Of a stretch of DNA of 20,231 bases, positions 1 to 7,769 are shown in pieces. The notes below the pieces were generated by a model, which worked only from the letters and a program-made list of their open reading frames with translations, made no database searches and was not told the origin of the DNA. The position numbers and the translations under genes are program-made. How positions within the stretch are numbered: position 1 is the stretch's first letter; each line of letters begins with the position of its first letter. The stretch comes from a virus, in IMG/VR virus record IMGVR_UViG_3300021365_002271, positions 1 to 20,231 of that record; one strand, 5' to 3'.

Positions 1-248
1 GGAATAACAGCTGCCTGGGCTGGTGGGGGTGCCGGGGGTGCCTGTTTCGGCTCAAAGTACTGATTAATAGTTATAAGGGCACCCTCATGCATTGCCAGCA
101 ACTTTGCTGCTTCAACGATCTTGTCGACGATCAAATCTGCTTCAACTGACTCCGGGCTGTGAAGCATAACTTCTATGGTCGCTAGGTGTGCTAGGGCCTC
201 CGCTCTTAACTTTGTTCTTGCTGCTTCAAAAATTGTTTTGTATTTCAT
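1..248 (-). CDS. Unknown small protein, C-terminus cut by window edge
   Basis: The reading frame opens at an ATG whose first base is 248 and runs to the left edge without a stop (82 codons visible), so the C-terminus is missing. A strong Shine-Dalgarno AAGGAGA lies about 10 bases upstream and overlaps the end of the thioredoxin-like gene, which decides the start. The visible part begins MKYKTIFEAARTKL, is alpha-helical in character (alternating Ala, Leu, Glu, Lys) and turns into a Pro/Ala-rich stretch (QAPPAPPPAQAA) near the edge, which looks like a linker to a further domain outside the window. I do not recognise a family. It is the last visible gene of the operon started by the promoter at 1684-1712. 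Confidence 0.75.
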   Translation of the reverse strand, partial: MKYKTIFEAARTKLRAEALAHLATIEVMLHSPESVEADLIVDKIVEAAKLLAMHEGALITINQYFEPKQAPPAPPPAQAAVI

Positions 249-252
249 TTAT

Positions 253-672
253 TTATATCTCCTTGTTAAAAAAACTTTTGATGTCTCTTGGGTGATACCA
301 CATTTCTTTGTGTGGCTCTTTTGGGTCTTGTAGGACCGTTATCTTTGGCTGATTTCGGCTGGTGCGCACCATAATTATTGTAGGCACGCCTTCGAAGCCT
401 AATATTTTCTCAGCCTCTACGTAATCTGCTATATTAAAAGCGAAAAAGTGTACGTCTTTGCGACCATCTTTTCTTAGTTTATCCTGTACTTCGTAAACTG
501 CATCAACATAGTGCTGTCGCAGCGAATGACACATATGACACGTGTTTGAATAGAACTTTATGAAGCATGTCGAGTCTTCTTTGACTTGGCCAGACAATAT
601 TTTTTGCAATGCTTGCTTGGACAGTCGATCTACTGCTGCTTTATTATTGTTTTGCTTTTCATTGTTTTCCAT
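253..672 (-). CDS. Thioredoxin-like protein (CxxC)
   Basis: 139 residues with a thioredoxin-fold core. FIKFYSNTCHMCHSL (about 37-51) places a redox CxxC pair at Cys45 and Cys48 after a beta strand, and GVPTI (95-99) supplies the cis-proline (Pro97) that faces the CxxC in this fold. Phage thioredoxins and glutaredoxins commonly reduce ribonucleotide reductase or act as processivity factors; the class II reductase in this window also needs an electron donor, so that role is a reasonable inference. The N-terminal 25 residues are polar and Asn/Lys-rich and precede the fold. The CHMC active site is unusual (CGPC is typical of thioredoxin). The start has a TTAGGAG Shine-Dalgarno lying inside the upstream gene, which it overlaps by 14 bases, suggesting translational coupling. 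No signal peptide is seen, so it should act in the cytoplasm. Confidence 0.85.
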   Translation of the reverse strand: MENNEKQNNNKAAVDRLSKQALQKILSGQVKEDSTCFIKFYSNTCHMCHSLRQHYVDAVYEVQDKLRKDGRKDVHFFAFNIADYVEAEKILGFEGVPTIIMVRTSRNQPKITVLQDPKEPHKEMWYHPRDIKSFFNKEI

Positions 673-940
673 TATTATCTCCTAAACCGTTTTTTTCTAT
701 AAAATCGTCAACAACTGCGTTCGCTTTACTAACGCAATCTGGGCAGAACAGGCGCACGACTTCTTGCTTGACCATAACATTCCAGCTCTTGACCATATCA
801 GCGTTCATTTTATCAAATGGTTCCTGACAGGATGAGCACAAATCGGGTAGTTTGTGGAATAAACTTATTTGATCTCCCAAGTCTTTAGTCGTCTTGGCTC
901 CTATTTTTTTTTCTAGAAGCCTGCGTTGTTGTCTGTTCAT
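659..940 (-). CDS. Small Cys-rich protein, possible zinc ribbon
   Basis: 93 residues, beginning MNRQQRRLLEKKIG, a basic helical N-terminus. Two CxxC knuckles (CSSC at about 35-38 and CPDC at about 66-69) are separated by roughly 27 residues, the layout of a zinc ribbon; metal binding is inferred only from this. The tail is acidic and Asn/Gly-rich. The start overlaps the stop of the Dam-type methyltransferase gene in an ATGA, and a GGAG lies 11 bases upstream within that gene. The end overlaps the thioredoxin-like gene by 14 bases. No function is recognised; short zinc-ribbon proteins like this are common unknowns in phage early operons. Confidence 0.75.
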   Translation of the reverse strand: MNRQQRRLLEKKIGAKTTKDLGDQISLFHKLPDLCSSCQEPFDKMNADMVKSWNVMVKQEVVRLFCPDCVSKANAVVDDFIEKNGLGDNNGKQ

Positions 941-1410
941 CGATTCATGGCTCCAAAAATTTGCTGCCGGTTACTTCCATCGAATACAACTACCGCAGAC
1001 GGGAAGGGCGCTGAATTATCGCTATCTCCAAACTTTAGCCGGCCTTTCACAAAATAAACTTCGTCGGCCTTCATAATATATTGGTGCCAATACTTCGTGT
1101 CTGTTCTTGCGGGAATAAGCATCACCACTCGGGTGTTTTCCTTGCGAGATTCTTGGTATCCTTTCTGGATCCACTTATCGATCCCACGACCATAAGGTGG
1201 GTTGACAAAGGAAGTAAAGCCTGACCAATCTTTGCTTAGACCATCCTCGGCCTCCGTAAAAAAGTTGGCGCACTTTGTGTTAGCGGGGCCAGCACACGGG
1301 TCTAAATCAAAAGGGCCGAATCTCCAGTCTAGCTTATCAAAAAACTCTCTGGGAGTGGCCCACTCTCCCGTCTTAGATGAAAACATTGTTAGCTGTGTAT
1401 TCTTATTCAT
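937..1410 (-). CDS. dam: Phage Dam-type DNA N6-adenine methyltransferase
   Basis: About 157 residues, matching the short phage N6-adenine methyltransferases (DNA_N-6-adenine-methyltransferase, Dam, family). Characteristic pieces are EWATPREFFDKLD near the N-terminus, FDLDPCAGP (cofactor-side motif), FVNPPYGR (the NPPY catalytic motif) and VVMLIPARTDTKYWH in the C-terminal half. It should transfer a methyl group from S-adenosylmethionine to adenine, probably protecting phage DNA from host restriction or marking it; the target site cannot be read from sequence. The start is chosen at the ATG at 1410, preceded closely by GGTGAGG; an in-frame GTG four codons upstream (1422) has no Shine-Dalgarno. 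It overlaps the upstream 84-residue gene by 8 bases and the downstream gene by 4, so the set is translationally coupled. Confidence 0.88.
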   Translation of the reverse strand: MNKNTQLTMFSSKTGEWATPREFFDKLDWRFGPFDLDPCAGPANTKCANFFTEAEDGLSKDWSGFTSFVNPPYGRGIDKWIQKGYQESRKENTRVVMLIPARTDTKYWHQYIMKADEVYFVKGRLKFGDSDNSAPFPSAVVVFDGSNRQQIFGAMNR

Positions 1411-1657
1411 TTTCCTCACCACCGCTAATCATTTCAAAGTTTTCGACTACTTCGTCAATGTTGTACTTTTGCTTGAAAAGGCGGTATGCCTTTACTGCAG
1501 CGCGAATCTCATCCGTGTTGAGCCATCCATTCTCTCGGAACTCAGAGCGCAATTCTCGCTTCTGCTCCTGATAAGGTTCGATGCACTCTTCAATTGCTGC
1601 CAATGAACGGATGTATTCTTTGACATATTGCTTCTTCTCGTCGTTTGTTGTGGCCAT
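1403..1657 (-). CDS. Unknown 84-aa helical protein
   Basis: 84 residues, first gene behind the promoter at 1684-1712, with a near-perfect Shine-Dalgarno (AAGGAGG, 5 bases before the ATG). The protein is highly charged and predicted helical: a Lys/Glu-rich N-terminus, EECIEPYQEQKRELRSEF in the middle, then GWLNTDEIRAAVKAYRLFKQ, and an acidic end. The helix-short turn-helix arrangement loosely recalls small coiled-coil DNA-binding proteins of the GapR/DUF2312 kind, but I cannot support that beyond general resemblance. I have the impression of similar short proteins in marine phages, without an assigned function. It overlaps the methyltransferase gene by 8 bases. Confidence 0.8.
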   Translation of the reverse strand: MATTNDEKKQYVKEYIRSLAAIEECIEPYQEQKRELRSEFRENGWLNTDEIRAAVKAYRLFKQKYNIDEVVENFEMISGGEENE

Positions 1658-1683
1658 GGGGCCCTCCTTTTTGTTACATTAAT

Positions 1684-1712
1684 AATATAATCTATGTAAG
1701 ACTATAAGTCAA
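1684..1712 (-). promoter_or_regulatory. Sigma-70-type promoter for the methyltransferase/thioredoxin operon
   Basis: On the minus strand TTGACT (1707-1712) is followed by a 17-base spacer and TATATT (1684-1689). Transcription would start near 1677, about 10 bases before the Shine-Dalgarno of the 84-residue gene. The site fills the 68-base gap after the J-domain gene, and no terminator is seen between them, so the downstream operon may be served by both read-through and this promoter. Confidence 0.8.
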
Positions 1713-1725
1713 CTAGTTTTTTCTT

Positions 1726-2436
1726 TTAAATTCCAAAAAGTCTTCTTAAGAAGTCTCTAATCAGTTCTTCCTTATCTGACTCCAATGAGCATTCGGAAAA
1801 AAGATAATTATAAGTATTCTTTTGTCTAGAAATTACATCTTTGACTCTATCTGACTCTCCCTGAAACCACTTATGCTGTAGAGCATAGTTTTTGGGTGGC
1901 GGGATACGATATCTTTCAGCTATTTCAACTAAATCGAAATATCGGCGCTCGTCAAACGCTGTTCTTGCTGATTTGAATGCGTCAATCATCTCTTTCGCTA
2001 AGAAGGGGCTGATGTCCATACTGCTAACCTTGTCTGGGTGTAAGGTGACAGCTATTTTCTTAAATAATTTGCTAAAAATTTCGTGCATTTCCCTGTCTTC
2101 GTCAGAATGCTCAGGATCATGAATTTCTGGCTCTCTTGACGGGCTTAGTACAAGTGAGCCCGGGAGTACTTCTTGTACTTCAAGATCGTCAGGCAATTCG
2201 GGGGGTGCTGCAGCCTCCGGCTTTTTTATATTTTTATATAGGCTATCAAGCCTTTCTTTATGTTGCCTGTTTAGACCATCTATGTCGACACCGTTTTTGG
2301 CACAGTACTTTCGGTAATACACCTCAAATTCAGAGCCGGATTCTTTGCATATCTGCGTAATTAAATCAAACTCTTCATATAAATATTTTAACTGGTTAAT
2401 CGCTCTGCGCCATTTTAATTTTGTTGAAGCTGCCAT
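1726..2436 (-). CDS. J-domain (DnaJ-like) co-chaperone protein
   Basis: 236 residues. The central part (about 117-175) carries FKKIAVTLHPDKV with the HPD signature (133-135) that J-domains use to stimulate the ATPase of Hsp70/DnaK, followed by the helix MIDAFKSARTAFDERRYFDLV. The N-terminal 70 residues are helical and charged and unlike DnaJ; a Pro/acid-rich linker (about 72-115) joins the two. No Gly/Phe region or zinc-finger domain is present, so this is a class C type J protein that probably directs host DnaK to a particular phage substrate. The gene starts 4 bases after the ClpP-like gene with no clear Shine-Dalgarno, which implies coupling to it. Pairing with ClpP-like and GroES-like genes points to a protein-quality or assembly role. 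Confidence 0.8.
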   Translation of the reverse strand: MAASTKLKWRRAINQLKYLYEEFDLITQICKESGSEFEVYYRKYCAKNGVDIDGLNRQHKERLDSLYKNIKKPEAAAPPELPDDLEVQEVLPGSLVLSPSREPEIHDPEHSDEDREMHEIFSKLFKKIAVTLHPDKVSSMDISPFLAKEMIDAFKSARTAFDERRYFDLVEIAERYRIPPPKNYALQHKWFQGESDRVKDVISRQKNTYNYLFSECSLESDKEELIRDFLRRLFGI

Positions 2437-2440
2437 GATT

Positions 2441-3046
2441 CTATTTAAAGTCGAAGGTTACTTTAGTCTCAATTTTTAGTTCCGGGATTTTTAAGTGGTT
2501 GGCAAGATTGTGCTTTTTGCATTCGTCAGCCTCCAAGAACCAGTCGGCATGACTCTTTTCGTGTACAATGTCTAAAAAATAGTCCTTGTGGTGACCGCAG
2601 TTCTCTGCCATCATTGAATATATTTTTTGGTTAAGGCGCTCAGTCTCTTCTGCAGACGCCTTAATCTCCTCTACTTTTCCAAACTCCATAGAACTCACGT
2701 CGTGGATCATTACTGTTGCGTCCGGATCCATATACCTGTGGCCTTCTGCTCCAAAACTAAAAAGTATAGCGCCGCACGACATGGCTTTGCCTTGTACAAT
2801 TGTGGCAATCGGAATACGACTGTGTTTAATATCTGAAATCATAGACATCAAGCTATAAACTTGACCGCCATAGCTATCTATAATAACTGGCAAAATTGGC
2901 TGGCCGGTATTTTGTGCCTTACATACTAAGGAGGAAAACTCTTTAGCCGCAACTTCATCAAATTTTCTAATCCGAATGACGACTGGGAGATCATCAATAA
3001 GCTTTACCTCTTTCAACAAAGGGCTAAAGTTTTTAAGTATGTTCAT
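2441..3046 (-). CDS. clpP: ClpP-like serine protease with altered triad
   Basis: 201 residues, the size of ClpP. Conserved blocks in order: PVIIDSYGGQVYSLMSM (53-69, the Gly-Gly oxyanion region), GKAMSCGAILFS (86-97, nucleophile Ser90), DATVMIHDVSS (109-119, His115) and DWFLEADECKKHNLANHL (168-185). In ClpP the triad Asp lies in a G-L-V/I-D motif; aligning that here gives LAN, i.e. Asn183 in its place. Whether it stays active is unknown; ClpP relatives tolerate changes at this position. Phage ClpP-like proteins act as head-maturation proteases or as general Clp partners. The start is taken at the ATG overlapping the QueF-family stop (TAATG), which has AGGAGG seven bases upstream; a longer frame to 3157 would lie inside the previous gene and is unlikely. 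Confidence 0.85.
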   Translation of the reverse strand: MNILKNFSPLLKEVKLIDDLPVVIRIRKFDEVAAKEFSSLVCKAQNTGQPILPVIIDSYGGQVYSLMSMISDIKHSRIPIATIVQGKAMSCGAILFSFGAEGHRYMDPDATVMIHDVSSMEFGKVEEIKASAEETERLNQKIYSMMAENCGHHKDYFLDIVHEKSHADWFLEADECKKHNLANHLKIPELKIETKVTFDFK

Positions 3047-3459
3047 TACCATTCCTCCTGTTGACCAATCCAGTCTCTGTAATCTTCGGATCCGCCGCGG
3101 GCTGCCCAGTCCGAGTCGATAGTGAGTTTGGAGCTGATTCCCCCACGGGCGTTGCATACCATAACAAGTCGCAACCTCTCGGGTTCATAAACTTTCATCA
3201 TATCTTCAAAGACTACATTAATTAATCTCTCGTAAGAATAAATCCTACTTCGGAACTGATAAAAATACTCTTTCATGGATTTTAGTTCGATTACCTTGCT
3301 TTTGGGGTAAAAGGTGATATACAGTGACGCAAAATCAGGCTGGCCGCGGACACCTTCAAAAGTTATCTCGGGAGCTTTAAGCTTAATCTCGTATGCCTCC
3401 GCAGACGGGTTTGGTATCGATTTTAATATGTCTTTGTCTGACCAATCTTTTCTTTTCAT
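3046..3459 (-). CDS. QueF-family (tunnelling-fold) protein lacking the catalytic Cys
   Basis: 137 residues matching the single-domain QueF family (7-cyano-7-deazaguanine reductase, preQ0 to preQ1). Recognisable blocks are RGQPDFASLYITFYPKS (38-54), VIELKSMKEYFYQFRSR (56-72, the substrate Glu and E-L-K-S motif) and a C-terminal ARGGIS. The catalytic Asp (Asp42, in GQPDF) is present, but the nucleophilic Cys that sits seven residues before it in QueF (Cys55 of the Bacillus enzyme) is Glu35 here. Without it the thioimide intermediate cannot form, so this is probably not an ordinary preQ0 reductase. It may bind a 7-deazaguanine or pterin-like ligand or catalyse another reaction. No other queuosine or deazaguanine gene lies in the window. 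It follows dnaE by two bases. Confidence 0.8.
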   Translation of the reverse strand: MKRKDWSDKDILKSIPNPSAEAYEIKLKAPEITFEGVRGQPDFASLYITFYPKSKVIELKSMKEYFYQFRSRIYSYERLINVVFEDMMKVYEPERLRLVMVCNARGGISSKLTIDSDWAARGGSEDYRDWIGQQEEW

Positions 3460-3461
3460 TT

Positions 3462-6400
3462 TTATCCTAATAGCCTAAACGTCTTTCCAATTGCATAAGT
3501 TGAAAAGCCCCAGTTCTTGTCGTAATTGAGCTTTGCCATATAGGGTCGATTGACATGAATCCTATCCTTTTCCGGTTTTACTCCCCAACACCTGATCCTA
3601 GTCGATTGGTTATTTGAATCGATCACTTCAACTATCCAATATAGCTTTCCGTTCTTAGTTTTACGTTCGGTGATCTTTCGTGGAATAAACCAGCAAACAA
3701 GCAGTTCTTCATCAAATTCAGAAATAGGCGGGATAAATTTATCCTGCAGTTTTTGAACGGTCTCTGCCGAAATTACTAGGTTAATCGGGAATACGCCAGT
3801 TAAGTCAGCTTTAAATTGAATAACCTCTTCCTCCGAAAAGTCGCCCTCTGGTCGATACAGATCAAGGTTTTCTTTAAACTTTTTCTGACTTTTGGGCCGG
3901 TCGACCACGCAAGCGGACCAGAAGTGTTTGCGACCTGTGAACCTGTCGTCAACGATACTGTCTAGGGCACCGCCGCGACACAGAGCGTCTAGTGATTTTT
4001 TATTTAACTTGCTATAAACGATCCCCTCGTTGAAAAGAAGAGATTCGATATCGGGGAAGGGCCGATTATTTAAGACTTGCTCAATCGCAGCGTTTCCTAA
4101 GCCCTTGATAGAAGTCAGCGGCTGGATAAGAGTCTTTCCATCATCGCTTATCTCCCAAACGGTACCTGACTTGTTAACGTCGAGGGGTGCTATCTTAAAG
4201 CCGAAGCGCTTAGCAATGTTGATGGCCTTTTCTTTTCGACTTTCTGGTTCCTTGTCTAAAAATGCAGCCATCCATTCGGCTGGGTAGTAATTATACAGCC
4301 ATGCGCATTGGTAAGATATGATCGAATAGCTAACTGCATGTGACTTGTTGAAGCCGTAGCCTGAGAAGTATTCAAACTTGTCCCACAGACTTTGAGCCTC
4401 GTCTTTGTCAATCCCCTTCTCGACGCAGCCACTAATGAACTTGTTATGTAACCTTCCCTTAACTGAGCCCTTGCCAGTACCCTTCTTAGTCAGCACCTTG
4501 CGAAGCATATTGCCTTCATCAAGTGTTAGACCGCCAAGCTTGTGAGCAAGTAGTGCGATCTGCTCTTGAAAGATCAAGAAACCAAAGGTCTCCTGAGTAA
4601 TGTCATGCGCGTCATCGTTAAGATATTTAATATAGTGCGGGCTTTCCTTGGCCTCTACATAGTCAGCATCGACGCCGGCCGAAAGGGGGCCGGGGCGAAA
4701 GATAGATGTAACCGCTGATACATCAATAATGTTGTTGGGCTTGGCTCTAACACAAAACTGCTGGGCGCCCTGCTCGGTGAACTGGAAGATTCCAGCCCAC
4801 TTGCCAGAGTGAAAAATATTTTCATATATCTCTGAGTTGTTCATATCAAGACGATCGGGGTGAAGGTACTTTTCGTAGTAAGCCCTGACTTGCGCAAATG
4901 TGGGTGTCTCTACTCCGTGGTGTCTGTGAAGAATATGTTCAATACACCCCTCCATCATCTTGAGGGTCGACAGACCAAGAAGATCGAACTTAATGAAGCC
5001 CATGGGTTCAAGATGTCGGACGTTCTGGCCTTCCGCCCATGGAGCCTGTCGCACCCCACCAGAATTAATAAGAGGCATGTTCTTGTCAAGGTTCTCCGCG
5101 ATTACAACGCCGCCAGCATGACGTGAACAGGATCTCACCTGTCCAACCAGACCCTCGACATGAGTTTTTACTTCGGGGTATTTATTCAAGTATGAACGCA
5201 ACGCCGGAGAATACTCCATGACTTCTTCCCAAGTCGGCACGTACACTCCGGCCTTGATACCATGCTTTTGTTTTGCTTCAGGGGTGGCCTCACGAATCAT
5301 GATTGAGGTAACTGTGTTGACCTCTGTAAAGGGAATGTTATACAACTTTGAGATGTCTTTTATTAAAGATTTTAACTGTAGTGTGTTCCAGTTTGAGATT
5401 GGCGCGACACAATCTTCGCCCCACATTTCAACAAGCCGCTCTTTCAACGACATGCTATCGGACACATCATAGTCGATGTCTGGGTAATCTTCTGCGTCTG
5501 ATCTCAAAAATCGAGAGAACAGTAGATCGTACTTAATGGGATCAACTTGTGTGATGTTTAACGCATATGCCACCAGCGAGCCGGCAGCAGATCCTCGGCC
5601 CGGGCCAGTTAGCATCATATCGGTTGCGACATCAACAATAGATTTCATTGTTAAGAAGTATTTTGAAAAGCCGCGATCATCAATCACATTAAGTTCGTGC
5701 TTCAAGCGATCTGTGTATTCCTTGTTGGTGTGCAGCCCCTTATCTTTTAGGCCCTCAAGCGCATAATTCACTAGTGCTTGGGTCGCTGTAAAGCCGGCCG
5801 GTACTACAAATTCAGGTAAGCGGACTGTGTTATCTGGTAAGAACGACTCAATACGATTAAAAGCGATCCGGTGAGATTCTTCGATACTTTGCAACACCAA
5901 CTCATCGTCATATTCAAAGCCCTGCTCCTTAGAGTATTGCTTGTAACTCTCCCACATTTGATCGCCATTCTTCGGATACAGTTCGTAACCGATCTCTTCT
6001 ACGCCGGCGGGCAGCTGGGACTCTTCTTCGGCCCAAGAGGGGCGGCCTTTGCCTAGCCAACCTAATCGCTTGTAAAGCTCTCGGTCTTTCCAAGCATCAG
6101 GATCGGGATAGTGGCTATCGGCTGTTGTTAGAACAGAGACACCAAACTCTTCTGCAACCTGAATAACATATTGATTTAATTCGTGTTGTTCTTTGATATT
6201 GTTCCACTGAACTTCAGCGTACCAGCGATCACCGAAGATATCAACCATTTGTTGTGTAGACTCTCTCATCGCATCTAGGACGGCTTCATCACCATCATCT
6301 CGGTTCTCCCAGTAGTTGCCTGCGTAAACGCCACCTAGGCATGCAGAAGAGGCGATAATACCCTCTCCATATTTCTTTAGAAGAGAGTAGTCGATACGTG

Positions 6401-6893
6401 GATAGCGATAAAAATTTTCAGCTTTATAAGATTCTGACACAAGCTTGAACAAGTTGTTCAATCCCGTCTGATTTTGGGCCAGCAGAACTAGGTGGCGCCG
6501 GCGCCTTAAAATGTCCTGAGTCTTTTTGGATGCACCTTCATCTTCGACAGTGGCGCCGGACGCCGTATCGGCCTTCGCTGAACGGGCGCGCTTCTTGTCT
6601 TCCATCGCTCTCGTGTATTCTTCCTTCCAATCTTCGATAGACGGGATGAAATAAGCTTCGCAGCCAAAGATTGGTTTAAAATCTTGGCCGGCCTCCTTCA
6701 TCTTCTTCGCATGTAAAACCTGATAGGCTAACCCGTTCATGTTCCCGTGATCTGTGAGTGCCAAAGCATCACACCCATTTTTATATGCAAAGTCCATATG
6801 AGCTTGGGGGTACCCGATAGCGTCAAAAATAGAGCCGGCTACACTGTGTGCATGCAGGCCAACAAACTTAATTTTAGAATCATTTCGATCCAT
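3462..6893 (-). CDS. dnaE: DNA polymerase III alpha subunit (family C replicative polymerase)
   Basis: 1143 residues, close to the roughly 1160 of bacterial DnaE. The N-terminal PHP domain has GLHAHS (His14, His16) and LTDHGN (Asp48, His49). GPGRGSAAGSLVAYAL (430-445) is followed by PDIDYDVSD (471-479) with the paired catalytic aspartates, as in DnaE palm domains. The finger and little-finger regions follow, with SGYGFNKSHAVSYSIISYQ and a helix-hairpin-helix-like SIKGLGNAAIE. The end carries an OB-like domain (FIPRKITERKTKNGKLYWIVEV). No 3'-5' exonuclease domain is present, so it is DnaE rather than PolC; I see no proofreading subunit in the window. A charged Lys/Ala insert at about 98-130 interrupts the PHP domain. 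The Shine-Dalgarno AAGGAGG lies inside the preceding gene, whose TAA touches the ATG. Confidence 0.97.
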   Translation of the reverse strand: MDRNDSKIKFVGLHAHSVAGSIFDAIGYPQAHMDFAYKNGCDALALTDHGNMNGLAYQVLHAKKMKEAGQDFKPIFGCEAYFIPSIEDWKEEYTRAMEDKKRARSAKADTASGATVEDEGASKKTQDILRRRRHLVLLAQNQTGLNNLFKLVSESYKAENFYRYPRIDYSLLKKYGEGIIASSACLGGVYAGNYWENRDDGDEAVLDAMRESTQQMVDIFGDRWYAEVQWNNIKEQHELNQYVIQVAEEFGVSVLTTADSHYPDPDAWKDRELYKRLGWLGKGRPSWAEEESQLPAGVEEIGYELYPKNGDQMWESYKQYSKEQGFEYDDELVLQSIEESHRIAFNRIESFLPDNTVRLPEFVVPAGFTATQALVNYALEGLKDKGLHTNKEYTDRLKHELNVIDDRGFSKYFLTMKSIVDVATDMMLTGPGRGSAAGSLVAYALNITQVDPIKYDLLFSRFLRSDAEDYPDIDYDVSDSMSLKERLVEMWGEDCVAPISNWNTLQLKSLIKDISKLYNIPFTEVNTVTSIMIREATPEAKQKHGIKAGVYVPTWEEVMEYSPALRSYLNKYPEVKTHVEGLVGQVRSCSRHAGGVVIAENLDKNMPLINSGGVRQAPWAEGQNVRHLEPMGFIKFDLLGLSTLKMMEGCIEHILHRHHGVETPTFAQVRAYYEKYLHPDRLDMNNSEIYENIFHSGKWAGIFQFTEQGAQQFCVRAKPNNIIDVSAVTSIFRPGPLSAGVDADYVEAKESPHYIKYLNDDAHDITQETFGFLIFQEQIALLAHKLGGLTLDEGNMLRKVLTKKGTGKGSVKGRLHNKFISGCVEKGIDKDEAQSLWDKFEYFSGYGFNKSHAVSYSIISYQCAWLYNYYPAEWMAAFLDKEPESRKEKAINIAKRFGFKIAPLDVNKSGTVWEISDDGKTLIQPLTSIKGLGNAAIEQVLNNRPFPDIESLLFNEGIVYSKLNKKSLDALCRGGALDSIVDDRFTGRKHFWSACVVDRPKSQKKFKENLDLYRPEGDFSEEEVIQFKADLTGVFPINLVISAETVQKLQDKFIPPISEFDEELLVCWFIPRKITERKTKNGKLYWIVEVIDSNNQSTRIRCWGVKPEKDRIHVNRPYMAKLNYDKNWGFSTYAIGKTFRLLG

Positions 6894-7769
6894 TTAATCC
6901 TCCTTATAAGGTATCATAACATGCTGGTGTGGGGTCGTCAAGGCCTTTTGGGGGGTTTCTATGGAATTAGTCGACCCAAGAAAATTGCAATATCCACCCC
7001 AAGTAGAAATATCACTATACCAATCGAGGCTAGCGTTAAAAGCTTCTTCACGATCAACCTCCCCAAATATTTCTTTTAGGCTGAAATGGCGCGCCGACCA
7101 GCGCTCTTCTATTGGCAACCTCTCGGAAGGGTATTGCTCGTTGGGTCCTGGGTGTAAAAATTCCTTTGTGGTTTTTTTGTTTATTTCTCTTCGGCATTTT
7201 TTAAAATCTTCTCCTGTCATAGTAAATGGTAGTGGCAACCCATCCTGCACTGTCTGGTTTTCGTAAGACAGGTAGAAGTTTCTTTCTTTGGATGAAATTG
7301 CCGGCCGATGTTCCCTTAATATATGAAAATTGTAAACGGACATCGGAAATGATATAAAATATTTCTCGGGTATTAACCAGTGAGAGATATTATATGCCAC
7401 TCGCCAAGCCGAATGGATACCATACAAAACTGACCATCCATAAGAATCGCGACGGGCGCGGTCTTTTGGATGAATCGGAACATAATATATAGGTATTTCT
7501 TTTCTTTGTTCTGACTTAAATTTAGACATTCTGTTATAATACACCGGATCGTAAGTCCAATCACCTACCACCTGTTTGACTATCGGTGCTAAATCGTCAT
7601 TAGCTACAATCCAAATAGTATTGCAGCCGGCCAATGCACACTCAAAAACTGATTTTTGAATGGCTGTAAAATCGCTACTTATTGGCAGCAGTATCTCGGG
7701 AGTCTTAAGTTCAAATTCCGACTTTAGATTCGCGACCGGTATTATTCCTGCTAAGTGTGTGTTCTTCAT
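6894..7769 (-). CDS. Putative GT-A/nucleotidyltransferase-like protein
   Basis: 291 residues. The start HLAGIIPVAN, then EILLPISSDFTAIQKSVFECALAGCNTIWIVANDDLAPIVKQVVGD, has the order of a sugar-nucleotide transferase N-terminus: a strand with a Gly turn, a loop, PLI-like helix, an aaG-h-x-x-h-h-h-V strand and a following helix. A later Asp-rich loop and Trp/Tyr-rich segment (SYGWSVLYGIHSAWRVAYN, FISFPMSVYNFHILREHRP) fits a GT-A-like core. I infer a nucleotide-binding transferase fold; the substrate is unknown. My impression is that marine phages carry a similar uncharacterised family beside a homologue of the next gene. It overlaps that gene by 59 bases in another frame and has no good Shine-Dalgarno, so it is probably translated by coupling. 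Confidence 0.6.
   Translation of the reverse strand: MKNTHLAGIIPVANLKSEFELKTPEILLPISSDFTAIQKSVFECALAGCNTIWIVANDDLAPIVKQVVGDWTYDPVYYNRMSKFKSEQRKEIPIYYVPIHPKDRARRDSYGWSVLYGIHSAWRVAYNISHWLIPEKYFISFPMSVYNFHILREHRPAISSKERNFYLSYENQTVQDGLPLPFTMTGEDFKKCRREINKKTTKEFLHPGPNEQYPSERLPIEERWSARHFSLKEIFGEVDREEAFNASLDWYSDISTWGGYCNFLGSTNSIETPQKALTTPHQHVMIPYKED

Noticed and set aside
609-1606. Plus-strand frames across the methyltransferase region and throughout the window
   Set aside because: All overlap well supported minus-strand genes, lack Shine-Dalgarno sites and have no recognisable protein features.
3047-3157. N-terminal extension of the ClpP-like frame upstream of 3046
   Set aside because: It lies wholly inside the QueF-family gene, has ClpP-unlike Arg-rich sequence, and the ATG at 3046 has a strong Shine-Dalgarno at the right distance.
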